Notes under the pieces: generated by a model | What the model saw: the letters and a program-made list of their open reading frames with translations, nothing else | Told to the model about the DNA's origin: nothing | Database searches by the model: none | Assembly: GCF_004000785.1 (NCBI RefSeq) | Contig: NZ_BILX01000006.1 | Location: forward strand, 62,001 to 126,000 | From: Paenibacillus ehimensis NBRC 15659 | GTDB taxonomy: Bacteria > Bacillota > Bacilli > Paenibacillales > NBRC-103111 | Direction: 5' to 3' | DNA length: 64,000 nucleotides | Made by a program: the position numbers and the translations under genes | In this document: piece after piece, positions 16,878-24,365 of the stretch | How the letters are laid out: each line of letters opens with the position of its first letter | How positions within the stretch are numbered: the first letter of the stretch is position 1

Positions 16878-17969
16878 TCATTTGCTCCCGTCTTCGGGAT
16901 TCTCGGGCACCAGCATTGTAAATTCCAGTTCGGAGACATATTGTTTCTCCTGCCTAAACCTATCGAAGTACGGCTTGACCGTTATTGATTTCGGCCTGGT
17001 CCGGAAAGCCTCGTAAGTATAATCCGCTTTGTCATTTTCATAGTTGCCTCCTCCCCCGCCGAGCGATTTGGGAAAGTTCCCCTCATTGTCAACGATATCA
17101 AACCGCAAATCTTTCAAGAGATACTCATCCGCTAAGTTGACCGTGAGGCGGGTTGTGATAGGCGTCATTTCCAATTTGGCGGCTACTTTCAAGCTCTCGC
17201 CCTCATAGGTTTTCGTCTCTTCGGTTGTAAGAACCGTAGTTCCGGCCATTTTGACGACCGGCACTTTTAATTCAAACGGTTGTTTATACCCTCTTAACCC
17301 CATCTTGACCGTCAAATCGAATTGATCCGGAATATCCCCGGATAAATCTTGAATTTGCACAAGCACGGATTCCGAAGGTTCGGTAACCATATCCGTTCCC
17401 AAGCTAAGACTTCCATATTTTCCGGAAGGCAACCAAACCTGAATATTTTCAAAAGAACCCTTCTTCGCCGTATCATTCATGATTGAACGCAAATGATAGA
17501 GCGCGCCTTCGGTTCCCTCCGGGGCCGTTCTTGTTAACTCCAATGCAATTCGTATTCCGTCGTAAGACACCTTCGTAGTCGTTATGGTGAAGCCGTCATG
17601 GCTTGCACTTTCATTTACGGTTGTCGCAAGCCCTTCCTCTTCGGCCTTCTGAAGCCCAGAATCCCCTGCAAGCTTGAAAATGTTCCCCACGATCGGCAAC
17701 TTATTCAATGCTTCGGCCATCGTCGGGGAGATCAGCACGGGACTCAGAATCAATAACCCAAGAATGGCTGCGGCGACGGCAATGACTAACCCTTTCCGAA
17801 GCAGCATCCGCTTTATGGTTGTTTCGCCGGGAAGCTTGTCCGCTTGCTTCTCCATTTGCCGGATCATCATGTACGTTTCGTCTAAACGTGAACGCATCGT
17901 TGCCGTGATGTGGTCGGGAAGCTTATTCCTGCATTCGATCAAGTTATTGTCCAACTCATTGCGCGCCAC
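16878..17969 (-). CDS. DUF4179-type membrane anti-sigma factor
   Basis: 363 residues with the layout of ECF anti-sigma factors of the DUF4179 kind in Paenibacillus and Bacillus. A short cytoplasmic N-terminal part (about 1-57, ARNELDNNLIECRNKLPDHI) is followed by one membrane span near 58-85. A large extracellular part of beta-rich domains (DUF4179 about 85-190, then a DUF5643-like tail) comes after it. The GTG start follows AAGGAAG by 7 nt and overlaps the end of the sigma gene by 14 bp, so the pair is translationally coupled. The signal sensed outside is unknown. The partner sigma gene is frameshifted, so the pathway may be inactive here. Confidence 0.75.
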   Translation of the reverse strand: MARNELDNNLIECRNKLPDHITATMRSRLDETYMMIRQMEKQADKLPGETTIKRMLLRKGLVIAVAAAILGLLILSPVLISPTMAEALNKLPIVGNIFKLAGDSGLQKAEEEGLATTVNESASHDGFTITTTKVSYDGIRIALELTRTAPEGTEGALYHLRSIMNDTAKKGSFENIQVWLPSGKYGSLSLGTDMVTEPSESVLVQIQDLSGDIPDQFDLTVKMGLRGYKQPFELKVPVVKMAGTTVLTTEETKTYEGESLKVAAKLEMTPITTRLTVNLADEYLLKDLRFDIVDNEGNFPKSLGGGGGNYENDKADYTYEAFRTRPKSITVKPYFDRFRQEKQYVSELEFTMLVPENPEDGSK

Positions 17970-18491
17970 AGCTCATCTTCCTTTCCGGACTATTTCCTAG
18001 CCAAGACAATAACAGCTTTCTTGCCCGATGCAGGCGGGTCTTCACCGCTCCCGTCGATATACCGAGCACATCAGCCACTTCGGAGAGAGGGAGATCCTGA
18101 AAATAATGCAGGACAATGACGATTTGCAGGTTCTCTTCCAAATGGTCCACCATCTCCCGCAAATCGATATTTTCATACTCCGCCATACCCGAAGGACGGC
18201 TGGGAAGCTCGTCTCCCGTCATCAACAGCATCCGCTTCTTCAGCAGTTTATTGCACTCGTTAATCAAAATCCGATAGATCCACGTTTTGAAAAAAGCAGG
18301 ATTTTTAACGTATGCAGAGATTTGTACGCTTTCAGTATCGCCTCTTGTACGACATCGGCACAATCCGCCTCCTGCTTGACAATCGCCCAGGCCATTCGAT
18401 ACAAGGGCAGCTCCAATTCCTTCATCAGATCGATGAATGCTTCGCTATCCCCTGCTTGCGCTTTAAGGACATCGTCTTCTTTCCAATCCAC
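17956..18491 (-). pseudogene. ECF RNA polymerase sigma factor with a one-base frameshift
   Basis: Two overlapping frames together make a full ECF sigma factor of about 178 residues. The first (18491 to about 18303) holds region 2 (AFIDLMKELELPLYRMAWAI, DVVQEAILKAYKSLHTLK). The second (about 18300 to 17956) holds the rest of region 2 (NPAFFKTWIYRILINECNK) and region 4 (LPLSEVADVLGISTGAVKTRLHRAR). The break is at a run of five A on the minus strand (plus 18302-18306). One more A would restore KSLHTLKNPAFFKTW. It may be a real mutation, phase variation by slippage, or a sequencing error. Starts at 18497, 18494 and 18491 all follow AAAGGTGG; 18491 has the best spacing. Confidence 0.75.
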
Positions 18492-18583
18492 CAACACAGC
18501 CACCTTTCCATAAAAAACGATCCCTGTTGCCATTTTCTTCTCTCAGTTCAATTATTAGATCCTTCAAATACGGAAAAGGTTAC

Positions 18584-18616
18584 AAAAAAATAGACCGTCC
18601 CCAAGGTAACGGTCTA
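18584..18616 (-). terminator. terminator-like hairpin upstream of the sigma gene
   Basis: On the minus strand TAGACCGT, a 10-nt loop, ACGGTCTA, then seven T. No minus-strand gene lies upstream that it could close. It stands about 95-125 bp before the sigma start, so it could be an attenuator in the leader or an orphan. The rest of 18534-18829 shows only a TATAAT at 18752-18757 before the DUF1349 gene. Confidence 0.5.
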
Positions 18617-18829
18617 ATGTCATACCTTGTCTAAACAAATGGAGGAACAATATGAAATTACTGAACGACAGAATTAAAATTATTACTATTTTTTTGAGAT
18701 TTGATAAAAAAGATAATCCTCTGTGGAACGTGTGAAAAGTGATCATCATGATATAATCGAAGCGGGAGTGGAAAGAGCACGTGTTGATGTATGGCAAACA
18801 GGCGCTTCTTAACAAGGAGGAACCAGCTA

Positions 18830-19435
18830 ATGACTAAACGTATACTGAATTGGGAGCAAGGTAAATGGATCAACCAGCCTTTATCAGCTCGGCAAGAGGG
18901 CGATCATCTGAAGGTCGTACCGGAAAAGGGAAGGGATTTTTGGAAAAAGACTTTATACGATTTTGAATTTGAAGACGGTGCTGCCCTGTTAGCAGACTGG
19001 CAAACGGACAGCGCTGTAGAAGTGTCTTTTCTGTTGACTTCCTTCACAGAGCTGTATGATCAAGCCGGTATTTTGTTATATCACGAACCAGAGCAATGGA
19101 TTAAAGCCGGAATTGAAATCAATGATGGAATTCCTCATCTGGCTGCAGTAGTAACGGATGGATATTCCGATTGGTCTTTGGCTGCTGTACCGGAATGGGA
19201 GGGAGAGGAGGTTACAATTCGTGCTTCCGTTATGAAGGATGCAGTGATTATTCGGGCACGCACCGGGAGGCACGGATGGCGAACCATTCGCGTCGCCCGT
19301 TTCCCATACCCTTCCGGCAATCTGGCTGGGCCCTTCACATGCTCACCGACTCGTGACGGTCTGGAGGTCACTTTTACCCGTTGGTCTTTCACCGAAGCGG
19401 ATCAGGAGCTGCATATAGACCCGCCAATGGAATAA
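18830..19435 (+). CDS. DUF1349 domain protein (concanavalin-like fold)
   Basis: A cytoplasmic protein of about 201 residues, of the DUF1349 family whose members have a concanavalin A-like jelly roll. Family blocks are DFWKKTLYDFE near the start, DQAGILLYHEPEQWIKAGIE and GPFTCSPTRDGLEVTFTRW near the end. Some relatives are called 'regulation of enolase 1' proteins; the biochemical role is unclear and may involve sugars. The ATG at 18830 has a strong AAGGAGGAA 9 nt before it. It stands alone with its own terminator. Confidence 0.85.
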   Translation: MTKRILNWEQGKWINQPLSARQEGDHLKVVPEKGRDFWKKTLYDFEFEDGAALLADWQTDSAVEVSFLLTSFTELYDQAGILLYHEPEQWIKAGIEINDGIPHLAAVVTDGYSDWSLAAVPEWEGEEVTIRASVMKDAVIIRARTGRHGWRTIRVARFPYPSGNLAGPFTCSPTRDGLEVTFTRWSFTEADQELHIDPPME

Positions 19436-19454
19436 TGAAGCTGAGCTTACCCGC

Positions 19455-19500
19455 AAAAAGAGTCCCTGACCGGTTCAATCGACCGGCTAGGACTCTTTTG
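19455..19500 (+). terminator. terminator of the DUF1349 gene
   Basis: AAAAAGAGTCC...GGACTCTTTT, with an inner CCGG/CCGG hairpin. Confidence 0.85.
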
Positions 19501-19550
19501 ATATTTAGCCCCCCTGCTCCATGGTTATCAAGGCTTTCCCGCCCCGAAAC

Positions 19551-19582
19551 AAAAAAAGAGGCCCGCCAACAGGGCGAGCCTT
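19551..19582 (-). terminator. minus-oriented terminator-like hairpin in the 19.4-19.9 kb gap
   Basis: On the minus strand AAGGCTCGCC, loop, GGCGGGCCTC, then seven T. No minus-strand gene ends here, so it is an orphan or blocks antisense transcription. The gap also has imperfect inverted repeats at 19684-19708 and near 19726-19760, but no gene. Confidence 0.5.
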
Positions 19583-19683
19583 CAAATGGTTTATATATTA
19601 AAAAGGGGGTCTTGCTTATTATATTACACCCCCAACATGTTAAATACGTAACAGGAATATTTCATTTATGTAACAAAATTGTA

Positions 19684-19708
19684 ATCGTTTCCATTTTACG
19701 AAAACGAT
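19684..19708. promoter_or_regulatory. inverted repeat upstream of the CDF gene
   Basis: ATCGTTT (19684-19690) and AAACGAT (19702-19708) are a perfect 7-bp inverted repeat, about 107 bp before the -35. A metal-responsive operator is possible. It does not match the Zur consensus well. Confidence 0.35.
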
Positions 19709-19814
19709 AATCGCTTTCACTCCACTGAGAAAAGTTATCAAAAAAGTGATAAAACTTCTCAAAAACGAAGAATAAGCCCATAAAATCAGTGATAAACGAT
19801 CTCAATTAAAGTAT

Positions 19815-19843
19815 TTGCCAAAATTCAGAACTTGACGTATAAT
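19815..19843 (+). promoter_or_regulatory. promoter of the CDF metal exporter gene
   Basis: TTGCCA (19815-19820), 17-nt spacer, TATAAT (19838-19843). It lies about 38 bp before the start codon. Confidence 0.75.
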
Positions 19844-19880
19844 CCGTTACATACAGCAGCTCGAAAGGACGGTGTTACCC

Positions 19881-20864
19881 ATGCAAGATGATCATTACGA
19901 TTTCCATCATCTTCATCATGTCAAAGAACAAAGCCGGTCCAAGAAGACGCTCTGGGTTACGCTCATTTTGACCACCTTCTTTACGATCGTCGAAATTATC
20001 GGGGGCTTGATGTCGAACTCGCTGGCCCTTCTCTCCGATTCGGCTCATATGATCTCCGACGTTATCGCTCTGGGCCTCAGCATGATTGCCATCTATTTGG
20101 CTACCCGGCCGCCGAATGCGCGGTTTACGTTCGGCTATCTGCGCTTCGAAATCATCGCCTCCTTCCTGAATGGGCTGGCGTTGGCCATTATCGCCGCAGG
20201 CATCTTCATCGAAGGCATCCGCAGGTTCATTACGCCGGAAGAAATCGACCTGAAGCTGATGCTGATCATCGCGTCCATCGGTCTCGTCGTCAACCTTGTG
20301 CTCACCCTTGTGCTCAGCCGCAGCATGAAGGAAGAAGAGAACCTGAACGTCCAAAGCGCCCTATGGCACTTTATCGGCGATTTGCTCAGCTCGATCGGAG
20401 TTATTGTCTCGGCCGTCATCATTTATTTTACCGGCTTGAAATGGTTCGACCCGCTTATCAGTATGGTCATCGGCGGCATTATTTTTACCGGCGGCGCTAA
20501 AATCATCAAAGAATCGTACCTCATTCTTATGGAATCGGTACCCAGCCGCTACGACTTGGACGAGATCCGCCAGTCGATCCGGGATGTTGAAGGGGTCGAG
20601 GATGTGCACGAAATGCACCTGTGGGCCGTATCGACCGACCACTACTCGCTGACAGCCCACGTGTTTATCGACGACAAGATTCAACCGTTTTGCATCATTC
20701 TCGCCATCAATGAGACGCTCAAGGAAAAATACGGCATCGAGCATTCGACTATCCAAACGGAGCATGTCAACATCCATCCGCACGGCGAGTACGGCAAACA
20801 ATTTTTGCGTCATAAACATAAACAAGCGGAGAAGGGCCCGGTCATGAGGCCATTGCAAAATTGA
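19881..20864 (+). CDS. czcD: CDF-family divalent metal exporter (CzcD-like)
   Basis: A cation diffusion facilitator of about 327 residues that exports Zn2+ (or Cd2+/Co2+) in exchange for protons. The six-span core has the two HxxxD metal sites, SDSAHMISD in span 2 and HFIGD in span 5. The cytoplasmic C-terminal ferredoxin-like domain (about 205-300) carries VEDVHEMHLWAVS. The N terminus is His-rich (DHYDFHHLHH), which fits zinc binding. The ATG at 19881 follows AAAGGA by about 11 nt. The GTG at 19872 is too close to it. The symbol is by similarity only. It is monocistronic, with a strong terminator. Confidence 0.9.
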   Translation: MQDDHYDFHHLHHVKEQSRSKKTLWVTLILTTFFTIVEIIGGLMSNSLALLSDSAHMISDVIALGLSMIAIYLATRPPNARFTFGYLRFEIIASFLNGLALAIIAAGIFIEGIRRFITPEEIDLKLMLIIASIGLVVNLVLTLVLSRSMKEEENLNVQSALWHFIGDLLSSIGVIVSAVIIYFTGLKWFDPLISMVIGGIIFTGGAKIIKESYLILMESVPSRYDLDEIRQSIRDVEGVEDVHEMHLWAVSTDHYSLTAHVFIDDKIQPFCIILAINETLKEKYGIEHSTIQTEHVNIHPHGEYGKQFLRHKHKQAEKGPVMRPLQN

Positions 20865-20895
20865 CACGGCGAACCTCCCGCTTTCATGCAAATTC

Positions 20896-20945
20896 AAAAA
20901 ACTCCCTTACGCCATCCTATGCGGATCGGATCGTAAGGGAGTTTT
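20896..20945. terminator. bidirectional terminator between czcD and the GH88 gene
   Basis: AAAACTCCCTTACG pairs with CGTAAGGGAGTTTT. It serves the rightward CDF gene and the leftward GH88 gene, which ends at 20956. Confidence 0.88.
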
Positions 20946-20955
20946 CCCATTCATT

Positions 20956-22089
20956 CTAGCTTCTTTCGTACCAGTAGCCCGTGATGCCTTTTTCCATCCG
21001 AAGCAGCGCTTCAAGATAGTAATAATCGCCCCAAATCATATAATCGTCCGGCGCCGCCCCGCCGCGTACGCTGTACGAGCCGTGCTCCAGCAGTCCTTCC
21101 GCATCCGGCTGTCCGATCGTGGAGTAATTCCCGACCAGCGATTTCATCGAGCGGTGCAGCCCGTCCTCCAGGAAGGTCCGGTCGGCATCCTCGGCGTCCA
21201 AATGAGACAGCAGCTCAATAAGTCCGGCCGACGCGATCGCAGATGCGGAGCTGTCGCGTTTCGTCTCCGGGGTAACCGGCGCATCGAAGTCCCAGTAGGC
21301 CACGTCGTCTTCCGGCAGCCGCTCCAGGAAATAACGCGCCATACGGCGTGACGTTTCGAGATACAGCGGATTTTTCGTATACCGGTAAGACAAGGCGAAC
21401 CCGTAAATGCCCCAAGCCTGCCCCCGGGTCCATGTGGAGCCGTCCTGGTAGCCTTGATGCGTCCCCCCGCGAAGCGATTCGCCCGTCTCTTGGTCGAAGT
21501 AAAACGTATGGTAAGACGAGTCGTCCCCGCGGACCAAGAAGCGCCGTGATTTGTCGGCATGCGTCACCGCTACGTCCAAGTACTCCTTCTTCCCCGTCTG
21601 CTCGTAAGCCCAGTACAGCAAGGGCAGGTTCATCATGCAGTCGATGATGATGCGTCCGCCGTTCTCCGGATCGCCTTCCGGCCCCCACGCTTGGATGTAA
21701 CGGCCTTTCGGTCGCCAACGCCGCATCATCACATCGGCTGCTTCCAGCGCCAGCTGCTTGGCAGCCGGGTCCCGCTCGATAATCCACTGCGCTTTGGCCG
21801 AAAGCGAGTACAAGAACCCGATATCGTGATGGTCCAGCACCCGATGGGCTTCGAGCCGTTTCTTGAAGCTCTCGACGGTTCGCACGGCCGCTTCGCGGAA
21901 CGCCTCGTCCTTGGTATGTTCATAGCAAAGCCACAGCATCCCGGACCAGAACCCTTCCGTCCAATCGCAATTGTCGTTTAAGATATATTTTCCGTTCTCG
22001 CTGACATGAGGAAACAAGCCGCCAAATTTACCGATGTTGGCTTTTGTTTTTTGAACCGCGTCTTCAATCGCCTTTTGCCATAAACTCAT
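20956..22089 (-). CDS. GH88 unsaturated glucuronyl hydrolase
   Basis: A cytoplasmic glycoside hydrolase family 88 enzyme of about 377 residues. It removes the 4,5-unsaturated uronic acid that polysaccharide lyases leave on oligosaccharides, by hydration of the vinyl ether. The alpha6/alpha6 barrel signatures are CDWTEGFWSGMLWLCYE, VLDHHDIGFLYS and RIIIDCMMNLPLLYWA. The two active-site Asp fall at about D89 and D150, as in the Bacillus sp. GL1 enzyme (D88, D149). STWTRGQAWGIYGFALSYRY follows. The ATG at 22089 has AGGAG 10 nt upstream. It lies 59 bp after a LacI-type gene on the same strand, so the pair is one operon. The natural substrate (glycosaminoglycan, gellan or rhamnogalacturonan pieces) is open. 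Confidence 0.92.
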   Translation of the reverse strand: MSLWQKAIEDAVQKTKANIGKFGGLFPHVSENGKYILNDNCDWTEGFWSGMLWLCYEHTKDEAFREAAVRTVESFKKRLEAHRVLDHHDIGFLYSLSAKAQWIIERDPAAKQLALEAADVMMRRWRPKGRYIQAWGPEGDPENGGRIIIDCMMNLPLLYWAYEQTGKKEYLDVAVTHADKSRRFLVRGDDSSYHTFYFDQETGESLRGGTHQGYQDGSTWTRGQAWGIYGFALSYRYTKNPLYLETSRRMARYFLERLPEDDVAYWDFDAPVTPETKRDSSASAIASAGLIELLSHLDAEDADRTFLEDGLHRSMKSLVGNYSTIGQPDAEGLLEHGSYSVRGGAAPDDYMIWGDYYYLEALLRMEKGITGYWYERS

Positions 22090-22148
22090 GAGGATCAAGC
22101 TCCTTTTCTGGTTGTCGTCTATGTAAGGCCCGGAGGCCGATGCCGCCG

Positions 22149-23213
22149 TCAGACGGACTGTGTGGACATCCGCGGGACAAGCTGCATCGGAACGCGAACC
22201 TCGTGCGCATCGGTAATCTCGACACGATCGGAATTTCCATCGATCCGCACCATCGTATCGATCTCCCCGAGCTGCTCCAGCATTAACCGGATGGCCAGCC
22301 GGGCCTGCTTGTCGTAAGGAATGTTCATCGTCGTCATCGACGGATAGCAGACAGATGTGAACGGATCGTTGTTGACCCCGACAATCTGCACGTCCTGCGG
22401 AACCTTGTACCCATGACGCAGCACGGCAAACATGAACGCCAACGCCACATTGTCGTCGAATCCCATAACCCCGATCGGCCGCACCCCGTCCGAAAAAGCG
22501 AGAACCTGTTCCACCGCTTCATCCATCGTAATCCCGTCATCCATCTCCACGATCGCGGAAGGAATCGATTCCGGAAGCCGGTCCAGCCCATTGCGGAAGC
22601 CGATACGGCGCTGGCGGTCCGTTCCAAGCGATTTTGCTTTCGCTAAGTAAACCATCTTCCGGCTGCCTTGCTCGTACAAATGCCGCACAATCGCATCGCA
22701 GCCCTCAAGAAAATCAAGATTGACCGCGCCGGCCGCGATGTCGCTCGGCCATCCCCATGCGTTAAACAGGACCAACGGGGTGCCATCCGACACGATCTGT
22801 CTGGTGGCTTCCTGAGACATAGCCAACCCGTGACAAAACAACCCGTCTACCCTGCGCTGCAGCAGCACGTCCAAGTGGCGCTTCTCGATCTCCGGATCGA
22901 AGCCCGCCGCCGAAAATACCGACAGATGATACCCGTACTGATGAGCGGTACGCTGCATCTCTTCGGCAAAACGCCCGTAATACCCGCCGAAGCTTGGCAC
23001 AAGCATCCCGAGCTCGTAAGACTTTTTGCTGCTGAGGCTGGCTGCCATCACGTTGCGGCGGTAGCCGAGAAGCTCTGCCGCCGCTTCCACCTTCCGAATC
23101 GTCTCGGCCGACATCGGCACATTCCGTCGATTCAGCACATTCGACACCGTAGCAATCGATACGCCGGCAGCCTCTGCCAGATCCACGATCGTGATTTGGC
23201 GCTTTTTGCTCAT
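22149..23213 (-). CDS. LacI-family transcriptional regulator
   Basis: A LacI/GalR regulator of about 354 residues. The HTH is at the N terminus (TIVDLAEAAGVSIATVSNVLNRR), then the hinge helix. The periplasmic-binding-protein-like effector domain (GMLVPSFGGYYGRFAEEM to the C terminus) ends with the usual VRVPMQLVPR motif. The ATG at 23213 has TTGGAG 8 nt before it; GTG at 23222 is less likely. It is the first gene of the operon with the GH88 enzyme, and a perfect 18-bp palindrome stands upstream, so autoregulation and induction by an unsaturated oligosaccharide product are likely. Confidence 0.9.
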   Translation of the reverse strand: MSKKRQITIVDLAEAAGVSIATVSNVLNRRNVPMSAETIRKVEAAAELLGYRRNVMAASLSSKKSYELGMLVPSFGGYYGRFAEEMQRTAHQYGYHLSVFSAAGFDPEIEKRHLDVLLQRRVDGLFCHGLAMSQEATRQIVSDGTPLVLFNAWGWPSDIAAGAVNLDFLEGCDAIVRHLYEQGSRKMVYLAKAKSLGTDRQRRIGFRNGLDRLPESIPSAIVEMDDGITMDEAVEQVLAFSDGVRPIGVMGFDDNVALAFMFAVLRHGYKVPQDVQIVGVNNDPFTSVCYPSMTTMNIPYDKQARLAIRLMLEQLGEIDTMVRIDGNSDRVEITDAHEVRVPMQLVPRMSTQSV

Positions 23214-23238
23214 AACCGGCACTCCAATTCTTTAACAT

Positions 23239-23256
23239 AATTTAAACGTTTAAATT
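23239..23256. promoter_or_regulatory. LacI-type operator palindrome
   Basis: AATTTAAACGTTTAAATT is a perfect 18-bp palindrome with the central CG typical of LacI/GalR operators, 26 bp before the LacI-family start. A weaker copy (TTTAAATTTTAAA) lies about 90 bp further up, at 23337-23349. Confidence 0.75.
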
Positions 23257-23461
23257 TATGTCTATTTTACATTCTAGCCTGCCTGTTCGTCAACGGAATT
23301 TTATAGATAGCTTTGGGTTATTTTGTCAATAGATGATTTAAATTTTAAACCAATGTAAAAAAATTACTAAATTCGTGTTATCATTTCTAGTAACAATTCC
23401 ATAGCTAACCATAATTTAGGAGATTATTTTTTGTTAAAAAGTACACAAAAGGAGAGCCTCC

Positions 23462-23863
23462 ATGAAATCGCCCATGTCGGTTATTCAAACTTTGCCAACG
23501 GGAGAAAGCAGACTCGCCGTTATCGATCTCCAAAGCGATGTTCTTTATACCGAAAAGGATAAGTCCGGAAGGCTTATTTTCCATACTTTGCACGGAGAAT
23601 ACCGGGCTATCGCGGATTTGGACGATCTGGAAAATCATATTGAAGATTTCTGGCAGCTTGACGGCTCCAATGTCGTGAACATGTCGAAGGTCAAAGGGGT
23701 AGGTCGCCATTTGAAGGCCTACTTTGACGATTTCCCGACAGAGCAGAGCAAGTTCGCTTCCATCAGCTGGATGTTCATGCATCTGCTGCAGGACCTCGTG
23801 CATCAGCGTATCAATCATAACCGGTGTCAATCGCTCCCCGGAGCGCTGCCGAAAAAAGACTAG
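23462..23863 (+). CDS. stand-alone LytTR-domain protein
   Basis: 133 residues that fold as a LytTR DNA-binding domain (about 15-95) without a receiver domain. Typical pieces are a basic beta stretch (KSGRLIFHTLHGEYRAIADL) and the conserved block FWQLDGSNVVNMSKVKGV, which corresponds to FxRxHKSYLVNL in LytR/AgrA. The Arg/His/Lys contacts of that block are partly replaced. A helical tail (about 96-130) follows. A strong ribosome site (AAGGAG) precedes the ATG. It is convergent with another LytTR gene of the agr-like cluster, and they share one terminator, so the two may control the same promoter. How it is switched is unknown. Confidence 0.65.
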   Translation: MKSPMSVIQTLPTGESRLAVIDLQSDVLYTEKDKSGRLIFHTLHGEYRAIADLDDLENHIEDFWQLDGSNVVNMSKVKGVGRHLKAYFDDFPTEQSKFASISWMFMHLLQDLVHQRINHNRCQSLPGALPKKD

Positions 23864-23887
23864 CCTTTCAAGGTTGGTCTTTTTTCT
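23852..23887. terminator. bidirectional terminator between two convergent LytTR genes
   Basis: AAAAAAGAC...GTCTTTTTT with an imperfect inner stem. The stop codon of the rightward gene (23861-23863) lies inside it. Confidence 0.8.
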
Positions 23888-24209
23888 TTTCCAAATGCTT
23901 TAACACTTTTTTCATATTGGGCTCGGAAACGGGAGCGTATTTCGTGTTGTCCGTCGTTTCCTCCTCAAAATAAACCGCCTTACGTACGGCATGGTAACCT
24001 TCGATCCGGTCCATTCTTACGCTATAAGATCGATCCACCTTATCGAACGACAAATCTTGATACGCTTTGCTCAGCTGGTCGAGCGTCGTCGGAACGATAT
24101 ATCGTTCAGTGCGGGTATGTACGCTGATGACATTATTATGAGTGGTGAAAAAAATGATCTCATCGTCGTCAAGTTCGTAACCCGAACCGTCCTCCCGAAG
24201 CACTCGCAT
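23868..24209 (-). CDS. LytTR-domain transcription regulator of the agr-like cluster
   Basis: 113 residues forming a LytTR DNA-binding domain only. It runs from a beta strand region (ELDDDEIIFFTTHNNVISVHT) through VPTTLDQLSKAYQDL to DKVDRSYSVRMDRIEGYHAV, the LytTR recognition block with its Arg. There is no receiver domain, unlike AgrA. The tail is Lys-rich. TTGGAG precedes the ATG. It follows the AgrD-like gene by 18 bp, so it is the last gene of the operon sensor-agrB-agrD-lytTR. It probably regulates the operon. Without a phosphorylation site it must be controlled some other way. Confidence 0.7.
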   Translation of the reverse strand: MRVLREDGSGYELDDDEIIFFTTHNNVISVHTRTERYIVPTTLDQLSKAYQDLSFDKVDRSYSVRMDRIEGYHAVRKAVYFEEETTDNTKYAPVSEPNMKKVLKHLEKKKDQP

Positions 24210-24227
24210 TGTAAATCCAACTCCAAA

Positions 24228-24359
24228 CTAATCCTTATTTTTGTCCATCAATTCTTTCGGGACCTTGGGACTGAAAGCAAATGGCTTTAGAGTAATGAAA
24301 AAAAATGCTGCACAAGCTGACAATACTAGAGAAGCTCCTTGTGCAAATCGTTTTTTCAT
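24228..24359 (-). CDS. agrD: AgrD-like cyclic lactone autoinducer precursor
   Basis: A 43-residue ORF with a perfect ribosome site (AGGAGGTGA, which also holds the agrB stop codon). It has the three parts of AgrD: an amphipathic basic N terminus (MKKRFAQGASLVLSACAAF), a middle piece (FFITLKPFAFS) and an acidic-type recognition tail with the hallmark PKVPKEL followed by MDKNKD. The expected Cys or Ser about five residues before the cleavage site, which forms the thiolactone, is not there. The only Cys is in the N-terminal helix; Thr23 and Ser30 are the remaining nucleophile candidates. It may make an unusual ring, a linear peptide, or be decaying. It is too short for most gene callers. Confidence 0.75.
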   Translation of the reverse strand: MKKRFAQGASLVLSACAAFFFITLKPFAFSPKVPKELMDKNKD

Positions 24360-24365
24360 GTGAAC

